From Diplonema papillatum (taxonomy: Eukaryota; Euglenozoa; Diplonemea; Diplonemida; Diplonemidae), in assembly GCA_030068145.1 (NCBI GenBank), contig JAPJBO010000073.1:283501-347500 (forward strand): a stretch of DNA of 64,000 bases, given 5' to 3'. Made by a program: the position numbers and the translations under genes. The notes under the pieces were generated by a model. That model made no database searches and had not been told where the DNA came from. It saw only the letters and a list, made by a program, of their open reading frames with translations. Position 1 is the stretch's first letter, and each line of letters starts with the position of its first letter. Shown piece after piece: positions 19,711 to 29,965 of the stretch.

Positions 19711-21148
19711 GGGGGTCCAATGGCCAAAGGAAAAAACGTGGTGTTCAAACGGGAGGCAAGAAAAGGCCAAAACAGCGCCCTTCGAGGCCCGGAACGGTGC
19801 TGGAAATATGCTGGGGGGTATCAAACATCGGGGGATGTGCGGTATTCCCCCTCAGCAAATGCGAAAACATGGATTTCAGGCCGTTTTGGCGTGTTTCCCG
19901 CAGCCCCAAATAAATCACCAAAACGTTCCTTCGACTCTTCAGCGGTCGTTTGCGGCAGAACTGACACACACCTCCTGCAAAATCCATATTTGTGGACCCA
20001 TCTGAGAAGTGACTTACGTGATTCCCACTTCATCTCCTGTCTTGCCTTCGTAAAACTCGTGTTTTCGACTTCGAGCTCACATCCCAGTTGCGGCACTGTT
20101 CGACGGCGAACCCAGGTTTTGCTGTGGAGGTCAACTTTTGAAGATGGAACGTCGGTTCGAGCCTGTTTCCAGCGTTGCCAAGTTGCCAAAACACCTCAAG
20201 CGGCAGTCATTGGTAGCTCAAGTTGCCTTTGGGGCTTGCTAGCCCGGATTCATTGGTATTCTGAAGTATCCTTCCAAGCAGCTGACCGAGCTTCCAAAGT
20301 TCTTAATTGCTGCATTCCGTATGCAATGAAGAGCGAGAGAGAGACGACGAGGATGAAGGGTGTTGAGGGCAGAAGGCGGCTATTCAGGGAGATTTGGAGC
20401 ATTTGGGCCAAACAGGTGCGGATTCCATGGGTCTGCATGTTGAAACTACATGCACCGCACGTCATGACGGTGCCAACTGATTTCTCAACCGCAGACGAGA
20501 GAGCAGGCTCACAGTCGATGTCTGGAAGCAGCTTAAAGTCAAACAAACCCACTTTCTCCGCCGTCTGCTCCCAGGCCGGCACCTCTGAACGTCACTGCCA
20601 GCAGTACTATAGTTGGGGACCACTCTCGACCCGACTAAACGCTTCTCGGCGTTCGAAACTCCTCGAGTTCTTCTTCACGCTGTTTGCCTCTTTGTTTCGC
20701 CTGCGCACAGTATCCTGTAAGGCGGTGCTCTGACTGTCGGAACCATAAAATGTGGCCAAGGAGCCGTACAAACGAGTCTGTGTGAGGCTGCACAGTCTCT
20801 GAACGCTTCTGGAGTCCAGAATGCACCCGGATACATCTTTTAGTGGCAACATGACCCGCAAGATGGTATGCTTGGCTGAAACTCAGCTCGGAGTCGCACT
20901 TTATTGTCGCCGGCGGCTGAAAGGAGAGAATTGTGCAAAGAGTCCACACTTTGTCCACACTTTCAAAACCCTAAAAAAGAGATTTTGCGACCAAATGCGG
21001 GCGGTAGGTGGCTATTTGATGCAGTTTTCGGTATTTTTATGGTGTGAAGGCGCCGGTATGGGGGTGGTACCTCATGCAGTCAACCGACTTTGCCGCCAGA
21101 GCTTGAAAAAATGCAAAACACGTTTTTTTGGCTTGCCATTGGACCCCC
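19711..21148. mobile_element. 1.44-kb TIR element with TA target duplication
   Basis: Ends are inverted: left gggggtccaatggccaa and aaaaaacgtg; right reverse complement gggggtccaatggcaag and aaaaaacgtg. A TA dinucleotide flanks both sides (19709-19710 and 21149-21150), as for Tc1/mariner-like and other TA-targeting transposons. Inside, frames of 110-368 codons occur on both strands, but I cannot place a DDE/D triad. Autonomy and superfamily are unknown. It sits at the right end of the hAT-like MITE. Confidence 0.75.
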
Positions 21149-21162
21149 TACCCCCCCCCCCC

Positions 21163-21265
21163 TAGGGCTAAGTTGGATGGAAACGCCGTTTCTTTTAGTT
21201 TTTTCGAAATATGGAAACGGAAACGGAAACGGAAACGGAAACGTTTCCGTTTCTTTTAAAAGAAA
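21163..21265. repeat. hAT-like terminal sequence with GGAAACG repeats
   Basis: After C12 comes tagggctaagttggatggaa, the same format as the MITE end at 18926 (tagggc, then gttgg/gctgg, then aaacg). Five or more tandem ggaaac motifs and an inverted gtttcttttaaaagaaac follow. No matching right end was found, so this may be a truncated element. Confidence 0.5.
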
Positions 21266-23217
21266 CGCCAGAAGGCTCCTCGTGCTGAGGGGTCCTATAG
21301 GATACCACTTCGCGGGTCCTTCTGTGTGTCCGTCGGGTGTCCGTTTCCAGCCAAATTTTGGCTTTCCTTTCAGAGGGCGGGATCACCTTCTTCTTTTGAT
21401 CTACCAGCGGGCACTTCTCTTCCTCCGTCTTCTGGCGGGCTCTCTGACTCTTCAGGGCCCTTCCTGGGCTGTTCTTCGACTTGGCTCGGCCCCTTCTTGT
21501 GTGTCGTCGCGGTCTCGTTTGTGCAGAGCAGTCGCTGATGCTCACCGCTTTCTTTCGTCGGCGATCTGAGACGAGCAAATAGGAAACCACAAGCTAATGA
21601 TGCAGAATGTCGTTACATGCGGATGCTGAGGTTTTCTGGCACCAGATTCCACTCTTCTGTGCCTACCACTTCGTCCTCTGCTGCTTCCAACCCACGTTCT
21701 CATGTTTACTTGTATCGGCGGCCGTGCCGCGTGGGGCTTTTTGAATCTGCAGTCCTCTTCTGCATTGTCGGTGGTTCTTCCTGCCGTCGCTGTCTATGCT
21801 CCGACAACACCGCCCGATGGTGCCCCTTCCGGTGACGGTTGCCACCCGTCGTTGTATGCAAGGTGCACTGTGGCAATCGATGTTTAACACACACGTTACT
21901 GCGTGGCCATCGCTTTTCTGGCGGGTTCAACATTGCCCCGGCATACGTGTGCCCTTCTCACCTCTTGATGCTGCTTGCACTCCCTCTTTGTCTTACACCG
22001 CTGAAAACCCCGGTCTTGTAGCCTTTGGTGCGGCGGAGCTCCCGCTGTCCTGTGCTCGACACACGAGCAGGAACGAGACTTGTGCTGGATACGGCCCTGC
22101 CATTACACCATTACACGCCGCCTACCTCTGCGACGCTACCACTGGATGTATTGTACTGTAGCAACCGAGTGAAGAGTGCCCATCTGGTCCCTGGTATCCA
22201 CGAGTGCGCGTGCTGTATCCGGCTGCGCACACTCTGAATGGAGATCGCGGAAGTTACACATACCATCGCCTACCGAAAAGCCACTGAAGCCCGGCAGCAT
22301 GTGAACGATCAGCGTAACCGCCTGTACAGACTGGAGGCATTCAAACGTGTACGTGAACGTCGTACGAACACCTGCGGGTATTGGCTTGAGGTTACGTACG
22401 ACTTCGTTCATTTAGAGTTAAAGGGTTGTAAGCTGCTGGTTTCAAACCGAACATGCGAGAACGTGCAGTAGACGCACAAAAGAAAAGACGAACAAGAAAA
22501 TAATTGGCAAAGGTGTCCTATTACTGTGGGTATTTAATGTGGCTACCAAGGTCGCGCTTGCTTTGGGTGCTATGGATCCGCCTCTTAGTTGCCGTAGATT
22601 CAAATCGCCCAGGCGTGCCGCAAGTGAAGCGGAAAACAGAAGAAATGACAGGAAATCAGCGGCAGAAGGAAAGGTTTGCTCGTTTTGTTTCTTTTTGGGA
22701 AGGCGGTGTTTTCCCGTCTCCGGTCGGGGTGGGGCGCTCGAAGAGTTAGGTCTCATAGATACAAGAAGGTGGGTTAGCACGGTCACAATGGTTTCTGTCG
22801 ATTGGGTCGATCTTGCTTTTCTGTTAACTGTCACATTTAGAGGAAGAGCGAGAGAGGGAGAAAGAGAACACATCAAAACAAGTCAAAGGGTGTGGTCCTC
22901 TTCCCATTCACCTGTATATGTTCTCGTGGTCATAGCTACCGCGCTGACCCTTCCCGAGAGGGGAAAAATGAAAGAGAGAGGGCACATAAAATAAGTCAGA
23001 AGGTGTGGCCCCAGGCTCGATGCGGGATGGCGCCTTGGGCGGGGCAGTACATACACTACACCACAACGTATGAGGTAGATACGTGTACATTTAGAGGCAC
23101 ATCCGTGTAATTTCACGAGCAACCTTTGGCCCGCCACTTTATTTTGCCCTTATCCTCCCGAGTTTCTTTTTCGTGGCACTTAGGCGTGGCGTACCGTGGG
23201 GATTGCCTGTGTTGAGC
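21266..23217. other. no recognisable gene
   Basis: Many short open frames. The best (22238-22471 plus strand, 77 codons, charged) has no motif. 22850-23000 shares acaagtcaaagggtgtgg with the 34.3-35.0 kb array. Confidence 0.4.
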
Positions 23218-23312
23218 ACAGGCCGGTCGAGACGGCCAACCACAGGGCAGAGTGGGCAGGGTTGTGGCACTGTGCAAACTCCGACACCGGCGTTTGCTGC
23301 GGTTGACGTTAT
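23218..23312 (+). repeat. family B tail, partial copy
   Basis: Matches 29870-29960 (+) and 7490-7600 (-): cagggcagag-ggc-ggttgtggcactgtg, then gcggttgac. The Cys-rich coding part is missing. Confidence 0.65.
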
Positions 23313-23647
23313 TTGCACCAGTGCGAGCTTCTTCTCGTCTCTTCTCTCTCTTTGTTTCTTGGAAACTAGGCACTCCTCGCGGTGGTCCCCGTCAACGTGC
23401 GCAAGCACGGCTAATGGAAACACGTAGCAGAGTGCGCTGCTCAGCGTAGTTGCAGGCCTATCAGTCCGAGGGACTAATGCAATCCCTTACTAAATCGTCA
23501 GCAGCCAGAGCAGATTATTTATCCCTTCTTGTGCCCTGGTTTTGCCGCCCAGGCCCTTTATAAGTCACGGATTTTCTGAGTTGTTTGCGTCAAGGAGGCG
23601 GGGGGAACTTATAAAAGAAGAAACTGGGGGAGAGAATCTTAGTGTAA
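23313..23647. other. no recognisable gene
   Basis: Nothing convincing up to the piggyBac-like left end. Confidence 0.4.
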
Positions 23648-23762
23648 CCCCTTACGGACGGAGGGGGGTTAATTTTGGGAAAGGTACTTTTTCGGGAACT
23701 TCGGGCCGCAGTCAAAAATGCGGTCGCAAATGGAGAGAATGGGTGCCTAGGGATGCATTTTA

Positions 23763-24540
23763 ATGATTTTCGCAGCCGATCTTTCAACTGCGCACCTCAG
23801 AATTGAACGCGTACACATGCAGAGTGACACAGGAGACACGCGGTCACAGGAGATACCTGGTCGGAAAACCCAGCACAAAATATCCGAACACCACCTAGAA
23901 TTGTTTCCTGTTGGGGAAACCACTACCACAGTGGAGCGCAAAATCTCCAACGAGGAGACACGCAAGGTGGAGAAGCCGGATATCGTCAGCTCCTACAACA
24001 CGTACATGGGCGGCGTCGACATGGGCGATCAGCTCATGGCGAGTTGCGGGCGACTCATGAAGGTACCTCAAACTTAGTCGAGGTCGCCACTGCCACATCG
24101 TGTGGAAAATGCTGAGGACTGACAAGAAAGGAAGAACACCTTCACTTCCCGATTTCAAGCGCAAGCTGGTGATGGAGCTCCTTTCCGCCGAAAAGGACTG
24201 CCCAACAGGAGACGGGAACCCCTTCCAAACAAACGATGCCGCCACCCTCACCTTCGCCCCAATCTGCTCGCAAGACAGAAAAGCAGAAGCACGGCGTTAA
24301 TCACAGGTTGAACGGGCTATTTCACAACCTCGTCAAGCTGGATCAGCAGCGACAGTGCATATGCCACGTGCAGCGCAAAGGTGCTCTTTACAAATGCGAG
24401 CAGCGCAATGTCCCTTTGTACCACACCATGGCGCAACATCTCTTCCATGACCCAACCATGCAAGGCACCGTTGACCGTTTGAAGGACCTCAGCGGCCAGC
24501 ACTTCAAGAGAGGGAGGGATCGTACACTGTCGGCTGGCCA
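23763..24540 (+). pseudogene. piggyBac-like transposase, C-terminal remnant
   Basis: The first frame carries VSSYNTYMGGVDMGDQL, the conserved piggyBac motif around the last catalytic Asp (GGVDxxDQ). After a stop at about 24077 the similarity continues in another frame (KMLRTDKKGRTPSLPDFK...). A third frame then gives a Cys/His-rich C-terminal piece (CICHV...KCEQRNVPLYH), as in the terminal zinc-binding domain. The N-terminal half with the first two catalytic Asp residues is absent. At least two frame breaks exist, so the gene is dead. Confidence 0.8.
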
Positions 24541-24709
24541 CAGAATCAGCAAAGTTGCAAAAGAAGTAGTGGGAACAGAGACCCTTTCTCCCCGTCGCTG
24601 CACCAAATCAAATGATTCTCTTCGCACGCCCGTTTTTCCCTGTCCGCCTTCGAGCACTCACCCCCCGTCTTTTGTTACTGTCCCATGCTGGCTGGGTCCC
24701 GGGTTTCGC

Positions 24710-25055
24710 GGTGGCATCTGTTCGTCACACGGGCAACAGTTTTGTCAGATGAAGGGCACATTTGAAAGAGCTGTGACGTATCTTTCCAAAGAAGCAACCA
24801 TCGACCACTTCAGTTGGATATGCACTGGCTGGATGTGGCTTGGTTCCCTGGCACGTGCCAGAGCTTGGGTTCTGTAATGAGCACAGGCAAGAATTCGAAA
24901 AACACCAATTTCTGGCCAGGCCCCAAGTTTTGCAGTGGCATCTGGTTGGCAGCTCGGGCAGCACTTTTGTCCGATGAAGGTGACTTCAAAGGATTTGCGA
25001 CATATCTTTCCAAAGAAGTAAGTATAGACCACTTTCGTTGTGTCTTCATAGGCGA
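24710..25055. repeat. tandem duplication of ~240 bp near the piggyBac right end
   Basis: About 24710-24805 and 24945-25045 match (ggcatctg, gatgaagg, gacgtatctttccaaagaag). The second copy leads into the (AT)n tract before the right TIR. Confidence 0.75.
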
Positions 25056-25084
25056 CATGATCTCCGCAACCTTTTTTGATTTTT

Positions 25085-25121
<37 letters not shown>

Positions 25122-25418
25122 TCCCGTCCGTAAGGGGTTAATGTTCTCTCATGCCTGTTTGATGCTAGCATCAAGTCTTCTTCAAAGAAAGTGTAACACC
25201 CATTCCACGAAAAAAGTGCACAGATTTTCCGTCTGAAAAGCAGCCCGTTTTGGGTCAAAATTTTGGAATTTTTGGAAATTTTTTTTTTGGGATGGAAAGA
25301 GCTATCCCTGGCGATTATGGGCAAGCAATCAGCTCGCGTGGCGACCAAAATCTGGCGTGCAGATGGACAAAAGGTCGGTTTTGGGGCTGTTTCAAAACCC
25401 CAAAAAAACGATTTCTGG

Positions 25419-25485
25419 CGGGAATCGAACCACCGACCCTCAAACCCCTGTGTGGGTGTGGTAACCTCTGGACCATGGGCTAAAA
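25419..25485 (-). tRNA. tRNA-like sequence (probable pseudogene)
   Basis: On the minus strand: tggtccagagg (A box), then ggttcgattcc (B box) at normal spacing, then a T7 run shortly after. The T-arm and acceptor stems pair poorly. This therefore looks like a tRNA-derived sequence with Pol III signals, not a functional tRNA. Confidence 0.5.
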
Positions 25486-25683
25486 AAACGGCGGAAATTT
25501 TTTTTGTTCACTACCGAGTGAGAATTTTTGGACTCATTTTGAGTTCTTCGCAAACCGGGCGAAATAAGCTCCCAGAGGGCAGAAATACCGTCCTGGGACA
25601 CTGGAAACGAGTAAATGACGATCTCGCACTTTCCGATAAGAATTCCAACTGAGCAGGCGCTAAAAGCGAATTTTGGCCCGAGG

Positions 25684-25756
25684 TTTGGCAACATAGCCTA
25701 ACGGTTACCGCACCCTCCTGGGCCCCTGTAGGCCGTGGTTCGATTCCCCCGGTCCG
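25684..25756 (+). tRNA. tRNA-like sequence (probable pseudogene)
   Basis: Plus strand: tagcctaacgg (A box), ggttcgattcc (B box), then T14 at about 25759, an excellent Pol III terminator. D-arm-like ggttaccgca is shared with the minus-strand copy at 25419-25485. Acceptor pairing is poor. Confidence 0.5.
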
Positions 25757-26158
25757 ATTTTTTTTTTTTTTGCGATTTTTCGGTGTGAAAAGCAGCCGTC
25801 TGGAAATTATTTTCGAGGTCTTTTTGGGAAATCTTTTGGTTTTCGAGTAGTTCTGGGATGCGCGATTATGGGCAAGCTGCCAGCTAGCCCAGCGATCAAA
25901 ATCTGACCCCCTCCTGGATGCAGAGAGAAAAAAAACCGATCTCCAGGACCCCATTTTTTCGGGTGCCGACCTCCATTTCCGGGGGGGGGGTCGGTCAAAA
26001 ATTTTATCCGACCAAATATTCGGAAAGCCCTGTCCTCAACGGATTCAAACGTGTCCTCAAAATCTCGAAACCGACCATTTTCGGACCTGCAGATGGAAAT
26101 TTTCGGCAGAAATCCGAAAAAAGCCGAAATCTGTGACACTTTTTCGTGGAATGGGTGG

Positions 26159-27151
26159 TAAGAATATGCCATCGCTCTTTCGCTATCCTTTCAGAAAATG
26201 TTGCGTTGACACATCCACACTTTTTAGAGTGAAAGTTCGCCTGAAACACTTTTTGTGTTTCCGGCGATATTCGCTCAGTCAGTTGCCTGTGACGGCGTCT
26301 TTTTTTTTTTTTTTTGACGAGCTTCCCTCGGCCCTCTCATCAGGTTGTCCATCTTCTTTTTCACCTGGTATGTCTTGAGTTAGGGATCTCCATGTGAAGC
26401 ACGGACATGTAAACTGTGACAGTGACATGATCTTCAGTTTGGCGTTGGTTCGCTCATTGCTCAGGCTTACATTTTTGGAACACATTGCAATGTCTCGAAA
26501 AATAGAAAAGGGGGATGGGGGACTACAACAGGAAAGCACAATACACGTGTCGCGAGTCTCACTGTCTGTGAATCGAGTTGGCACCCGATTTTTCTAACGT
26601 TATTCGTGAATTGAAGCTCGGTATCTTGAAGTCTCCGGTTGACCGTAGAGACTTGGGTAGGGAGGGGGTTGAAAGAGTTGAAAACAGTGAGAGGGTGCAG
26701 CTGTCTTTTGCCCGGCCGATCAGACAGCAGACGGTCTCACGGGCGAGAGCGCGTGGTGTAGAGCTCAGCAACGCGCAGGAAGCCGTTTGAGATCATCATG
26801 ACGCAATTCCAAAGTGTTGCGAGATCAATCTGCAGTACACCCCGGTCAGTACGAGGCCGCGACCCTGCGGGTGGCATGTGCTGGCGGTGTTCTTCGAAAG
26901 CCGAAGGGTTGGCAAGTTCATCAGACAACTTCTGAAACGCCTGAGTCCAGCGCTTTTTTCCCAGTTGCGCACAGCAATGCGCACTTTTGTTGTTTGAAGG
27001 CTCCCCAGTACAGCTCGGTACGTGCCCAGTACACGGCTTGTCCATTCCTATTTTCGGCTTGACGCAGTGCACCTTCTCTGCGGTCAAAGTGTGGGTTCGG
27101 ACAAGGAGGAGAGATGAGTGCTGTGGCGCTCGAGCCCAGCCCAGCCCACCA
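26159..27151. other. intergenic
   Basis: No gene is supported. Contains a short family D piece (26228-26252) and a gtctccggttgaccgtagag block shared with 16371-16412. Confidence 0.4.
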
Positions 27152-28330
27152 TCAGACGACGCACGAGTCCGGCGCCTTCCCGGCGGTCGGAGCCGGCAAA
27201 ATGCCGAGACGCGCGAAGAACGCTCTGCTGGCGGCAACGACGGCTTCGGAGCCCCTCAAATTCGCCATCCGCGCGAAGTAGGCGGTGAGGTTCGGGTGCT
27301 CGTGCTCGGTGACTAGGTGCTGCCACTGCATGAGCTCCGGGAAGTACAGGAAGTCGGCGACCGTGAGCGCCCCGCCCGCTATGAAAACCTCGAACGTTTT
27401 CGGCGGCCTGGGGCCGTACATGAGGGACATGCACGCCCTGGTTTGGTCGTTGAGCATGGCCTCAGCGAACGTGAGCACCTCGCGGACAAGAGGCAGGACC
27501 TTGTCCATCAACCGCATGGTGGCGAACGGCGGCTGGCTCGACAGGTACGCAATGCTCTCCGAGAGCTTCCGGATTGTGCTGTCGTGGAGGCCGAGCGCCT
27601 CGAACACGACGGACGCACGGTCGGTGCCTGCCTGCGGCCCAGAGTCGAGCTCTGTGTTTTCCGCGAGGTACAACACGATAGCAGCTGGGTCCGTCAACGG
27701 GGGCAGATCGTCTTGGAGGAGAAATGGAGGAGGAGCTGCGGTCAGACGGAGGTGGGGGTGGTGGGGGTCGGACGACGCGCGTTCGACTGCGATTGGCAGG
27801 TCGAGGTAGTCGATGAGGAGTTGGATCGAAAGGCTGCCAGCGTCGGGGATCCGGGACAGGATGACCTTCCGGTGCGCGCCGCGGCGTGTCGAATGGGGTT
27901 GGCCTGCAGTTGGCGGGGCTGTGCTGCGCCATGGGTTGGTGTCTAGCCGGCTCTCCCGGGCGGGAACGGAGAACGCGTCGGTGACGGAGAGGTAGGGCCG
28001 GTCTTTCGCTGCGAGCGAGAAGTCGACGGTCGAGTACTTGTGGTCCATCGGCGTTCGCCGGACGAGGCGGGTCACGCCAGACACCCGACCGCACGGCGGG
28101 AACTCGCGCCGCGCAGCGCCGAGCCGGAACGCGGGTGTGAGCAACCCGTCGTCGAGTGCGGGCACCCCGCCCGCCCCGCTCCGCCGCCCCCGATCGCCGC
28201 CGTCGCCAGCCGCGCCGGCCACGCCAAACGCGAGGGGGGGGCCCCGCTGCGAGAGCGGGCTACCTTGCCTCGGCGTCGGCAGCACGCGGCCACCCAGCAT
28301 TCCCCGGTCCCTGGGTGCAACCGACGACAT
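27152..28330 (-). CDS. glutathione S-transferase-like protein
   Basis: 392 codons from the first ATG (28328-28330); an internal ATG at 28046-28048 would give 298. From about residue 152 a thioredoxin-like N-domain can be followed: RKVILSRIPDAGSLSIQLLIDYLDLPI, then PPFLLQDDLPPLTDPAAIVLYLAE. The latter matches the GST pattern of cis-Pro loop and T/S-E/D-x-x-A-I-x-x-Y-L. The C-terminal all-helical domain ends with FIAGGALTVADFLYFPELMQW and HPNLTAYFARM, the conserved GST-C N-capping and core motif (AxxxxADFxxFP). Such enzymes conjugate glutathione or act as binding proteins in the cytosol. The first 95 residues are Gly/Arg/Pro-rich and may be untranslated or a targeting extension. No intron is needed. 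Part of the N-terminal region is duplicated upstream at 28855-28976. Confidence 0.75.
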   Translation of the reverse strand: MSSVAPRDRGMLGGRVLPTPRQGSPLSQRGPPLAFGVAGAAGDGGDRGRRSGAGGVPALDDGLLTPAFRLGAARREFPPCGRVSGVTRLVRRTPMDHKYSTVDFSLAAKDRPYLSVTDAFSVPARESRLDTNPWRSTAPPTAGQPHSTRRGAHRKVILSRIPDAGSLSIQLLIDYLDLPIAVERASSDPHHPHLRLTAAPPPFLLQDDLPPLTDPAAIVLYLAENTELDSGPQAGTDRASVVFEALGLHDSTIRKLSESIAYLSSQPPFATMRLMDKVLPLVREVLTFAEAMLNDQTRACMSLMYGPRPPKTFEVFIAGGALTVADFLYFPELMQWQHLVTEHEHPNLTAYFARMANLRGSEAVVAASRAFFARLGILPAPTAGKAPDSCVV

Positions 28331-28704
28331 GTTTGTGTTTCCGACGATCCCGTGTTTTTTTTTATAGACTGCTTCTCGTAGTAAGCGGCCGGTTGTTTTG
28401 AAGTCTCCGTTTGACTTGTGAGCTGTTAGAGCAGGGTCTAGGCAGTGTGTCTTTCATTCATTTTCATGCTTTGAGTCGCTTTTACTTTACTGCTTACCGT
28501 CACGTGTGGTTGCGCATCCGTTTATCTTCGTGTTGTCGGGGGAAAATCTTGCTCTCCGCTTGTTGTGGAAGCTGCAATATTGAAGATTCCATCCTTGGAT
28601 GGCGTGAATACCGTGGGCCTGGACCCCATCTGGACCCTAGCGCTAACCCGGGGCCCGGGGCCCGGGGCCCGGGCCCTGGAGGCCCTGGATTTACAGGTAC
28701 CCTT
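28331..28704. other. no recognisable gene; GC-rich palindromic run
   Basis: A ggcccggggcccggggcccg run at about 28650-28675 is self-complementary. Otherwise nothing. Confidence 0.5.
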
Positions 28705-28854
28705 GGGGGGGGGGGGTCGTTGCTATTGGTGCTGGGTTTGTGGAATAAGGAAAGGCAAGGAAACTTTTTGCGGCCCGTTGGGTCTCGGCAGTTTTGTGGC
28801 CTCCTTCGATCTCGTACACTTCGTTCTCCATTCTACTCCTTCGCTCCTTACTCG
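28705..28854 (+). repeat. dispersed repeat family W, copy 1 (diverged)
   Basis: G11 then tcgttgctattggtgctggg, ggaaaggcaaggaaa, and later a cattctactccttcgctcct block. These match 48932-49160 and 62660-62882 in order. A further partial piece is at 29610-29700. Confidence 0.6.
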
Positions 28855-28976
28855 GTCGAGTATTTGTGGTCCGTCGGCGTTCGCCGGACGAGGCAGGTCA
28901 CATCGGACACCCTGCCGCACGACGGGAACTCGCACCTCGCGGCGCCGAGCCGGGACGCGGGCATGAGCACTACTTC
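28855..28976 (-). pseudogene. duplicated fragment of the GST-like gene 5' region
   Basis: Matches 28029-28147 over about 115 bp. On the minus strand both give RLGAAR-x-EFP-x-CGRVS, then LVRRTP-x-DHKYST. The internal ATG of the GST gene is ACG here, and the frame lacks the GST domain. A T-run and agccacatgcaat adjoin it. It is a truncated duplicate, not a gene. Confidence 0.7.
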
Positions 28977-29243
28977 ATGTTTTTTTTTTAGCCACATGCA
29001 ATGTGTGAGGAAACTGAACCGCCCAAGTAGGACCTTCTGATCATGATCATTTGCCAAATTTGCCACCTGAAACCACGTCCAGGATTTGGGCTCAGGGTAG
29101 TGCGGTCAACGAAAACTCTAGTTTCCCTTTTCTACTTTCTCCTACTCTCGCGGTGTACGGTTTGGGGGGTGTCGTAAAAACCGCACAACTCGCGAGGAAG
29201 GCCGAGGCTCCCCAGCGAGGAGCTAAGCACTGAAGCGCGGAGG
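28977..29243. other. no recognisable gene
   Basis: Nothing convincing. Confidence 0.4.
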
Positions 29244-29504
29244 ATGCGAGATATCAATGCCCGGAAAAAGTTGGACCAACTGGTGTGTAAGGCATGTCAC
29301 CACCGGGACTGTGCCCAGCACTGCCAAGTCTGCAAGAGTGCGCTGTCAACGCATCGAGAACAGAGAAGCCGACAATGCATCCTATGTGGACGCATCTCCT
29401 TCCGGGAGTGCTTGGAAGTACCCATATCAAAGTGGACGGACCCTAACTTCACCCACCTCTGCGACGATTGCTACGTCCTTGCTGATGACATCCGTCCTCA
29501 GTGA
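29244..29504 (+). CDS. small Cys/His-rich (zinc-finger-like) protein of repeat family B
   Basis: 86 codons from an ATG. Paired Cys/His sites run along the whole length: CKACHHRDCAQHCQVC, then QCILCGRISFREC, then HLCDDCYVLADD. At least four CxxC-type pairs are present, so binding of two or more zinc ions is likely. Basic residues between the pairs would suit nucleic-acid or protein binding. I do not recognise the family. A homologous but frameshifted copy is at 7490-7985, and a coding-less tail copy at 23218-23312, so the ORF belongs to a dispersed repeat. A (TTTTC)n-like tract follows at 29512-29575. Confidence 0.5.
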   Translation: MRDINARKKLDQLVCKACHHRDCAQHCQVCKSALSTHREQRSRQCILCGRISFRECLEVPISKWTDPNFTHLCDDCYVLADDIRPQ

Positions 29505-29965
29505 GGGCGGCCTTTTTCTTTTTCTTTTCTTTTTGAAATTTTCTTTCTTTTTCTTTTTCTTTTTCTTTTCTTCTTCTTCGGGGGTGTCGTCGTATGGTCT
29601 ACCTTTCGGGGGGGTGTGTGGGGGGTTCGCTATTGTTGGCGCTCGTTTTGTGTGGAATAGGGAAAGCGAAGAAAGTACTGTTGGTTACCTCCGTTCTTTT
29701 TTTCCGGGCAGCAGGTACCAGGGAAAGCCTGCTACACGGGAGCCAAGCTCCACGTGTTCGGCGGTACTGCAGAGCCACGGGCCTACGGGTCAAGTGGCTA
29801 CCGATTTCCCAAACTAAAGCATCAAGGCTTGGCGCACCTTGGGCCTTGGGGGCGCTCGCACTGAAACACAAGCTCGTCGAGACGGTCAGCCGCAGGGCAG
29901 AGCGGACGGGGTTGTGGCACTGTGCTGCCTCCGACTCAAGCTTTGCAAGCTGTGGTTGACCGTCA
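29505..29965 (+). repeat. family B, 3' part
   Basis: After the pyrimidine tract, 29820-29960 carries tcaaggcttggcgcaccttg, cacaagctcgtcgagacgg and the cagggcagagcggacggggt tail. These are shared, inverted, with 7490-7630. Confidence 0.65.

Larger units (their letters stand above)
23648..25137 (+). mobile_element. piggyBac-like DNA transposon, decayed
   Basis: Inverted ends ccccttacggacgg (23648-23661) and ccgtccgtaagggg (25124-25137). The right flank is TTAA (25138-25141), the standard piggyBac target; the left flank reads GTAA, one base off. At 1.49 kb it is too short for a full transposase, and only the C-terminal part is left. An (AT)n tract lies just inside the right end. Confidence 0.85.
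25197..26158. mobile_element. TIR element (~0.96 kb) carrying two tRNA-like sequences
   Basis: Left end cacccattccacgaaaaaag, then gtg and cacagattt; the right end is the inverted match with small indels (aaatctgtgacac, ttttcgtggaatgggtgg). Inside are AT-rich, fold-prone stretches and a repeated gattatgggcaagc block (about 25313 and 25865). No transposase frame is seen. The target duplication is unclear. Confidence 0.65.
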
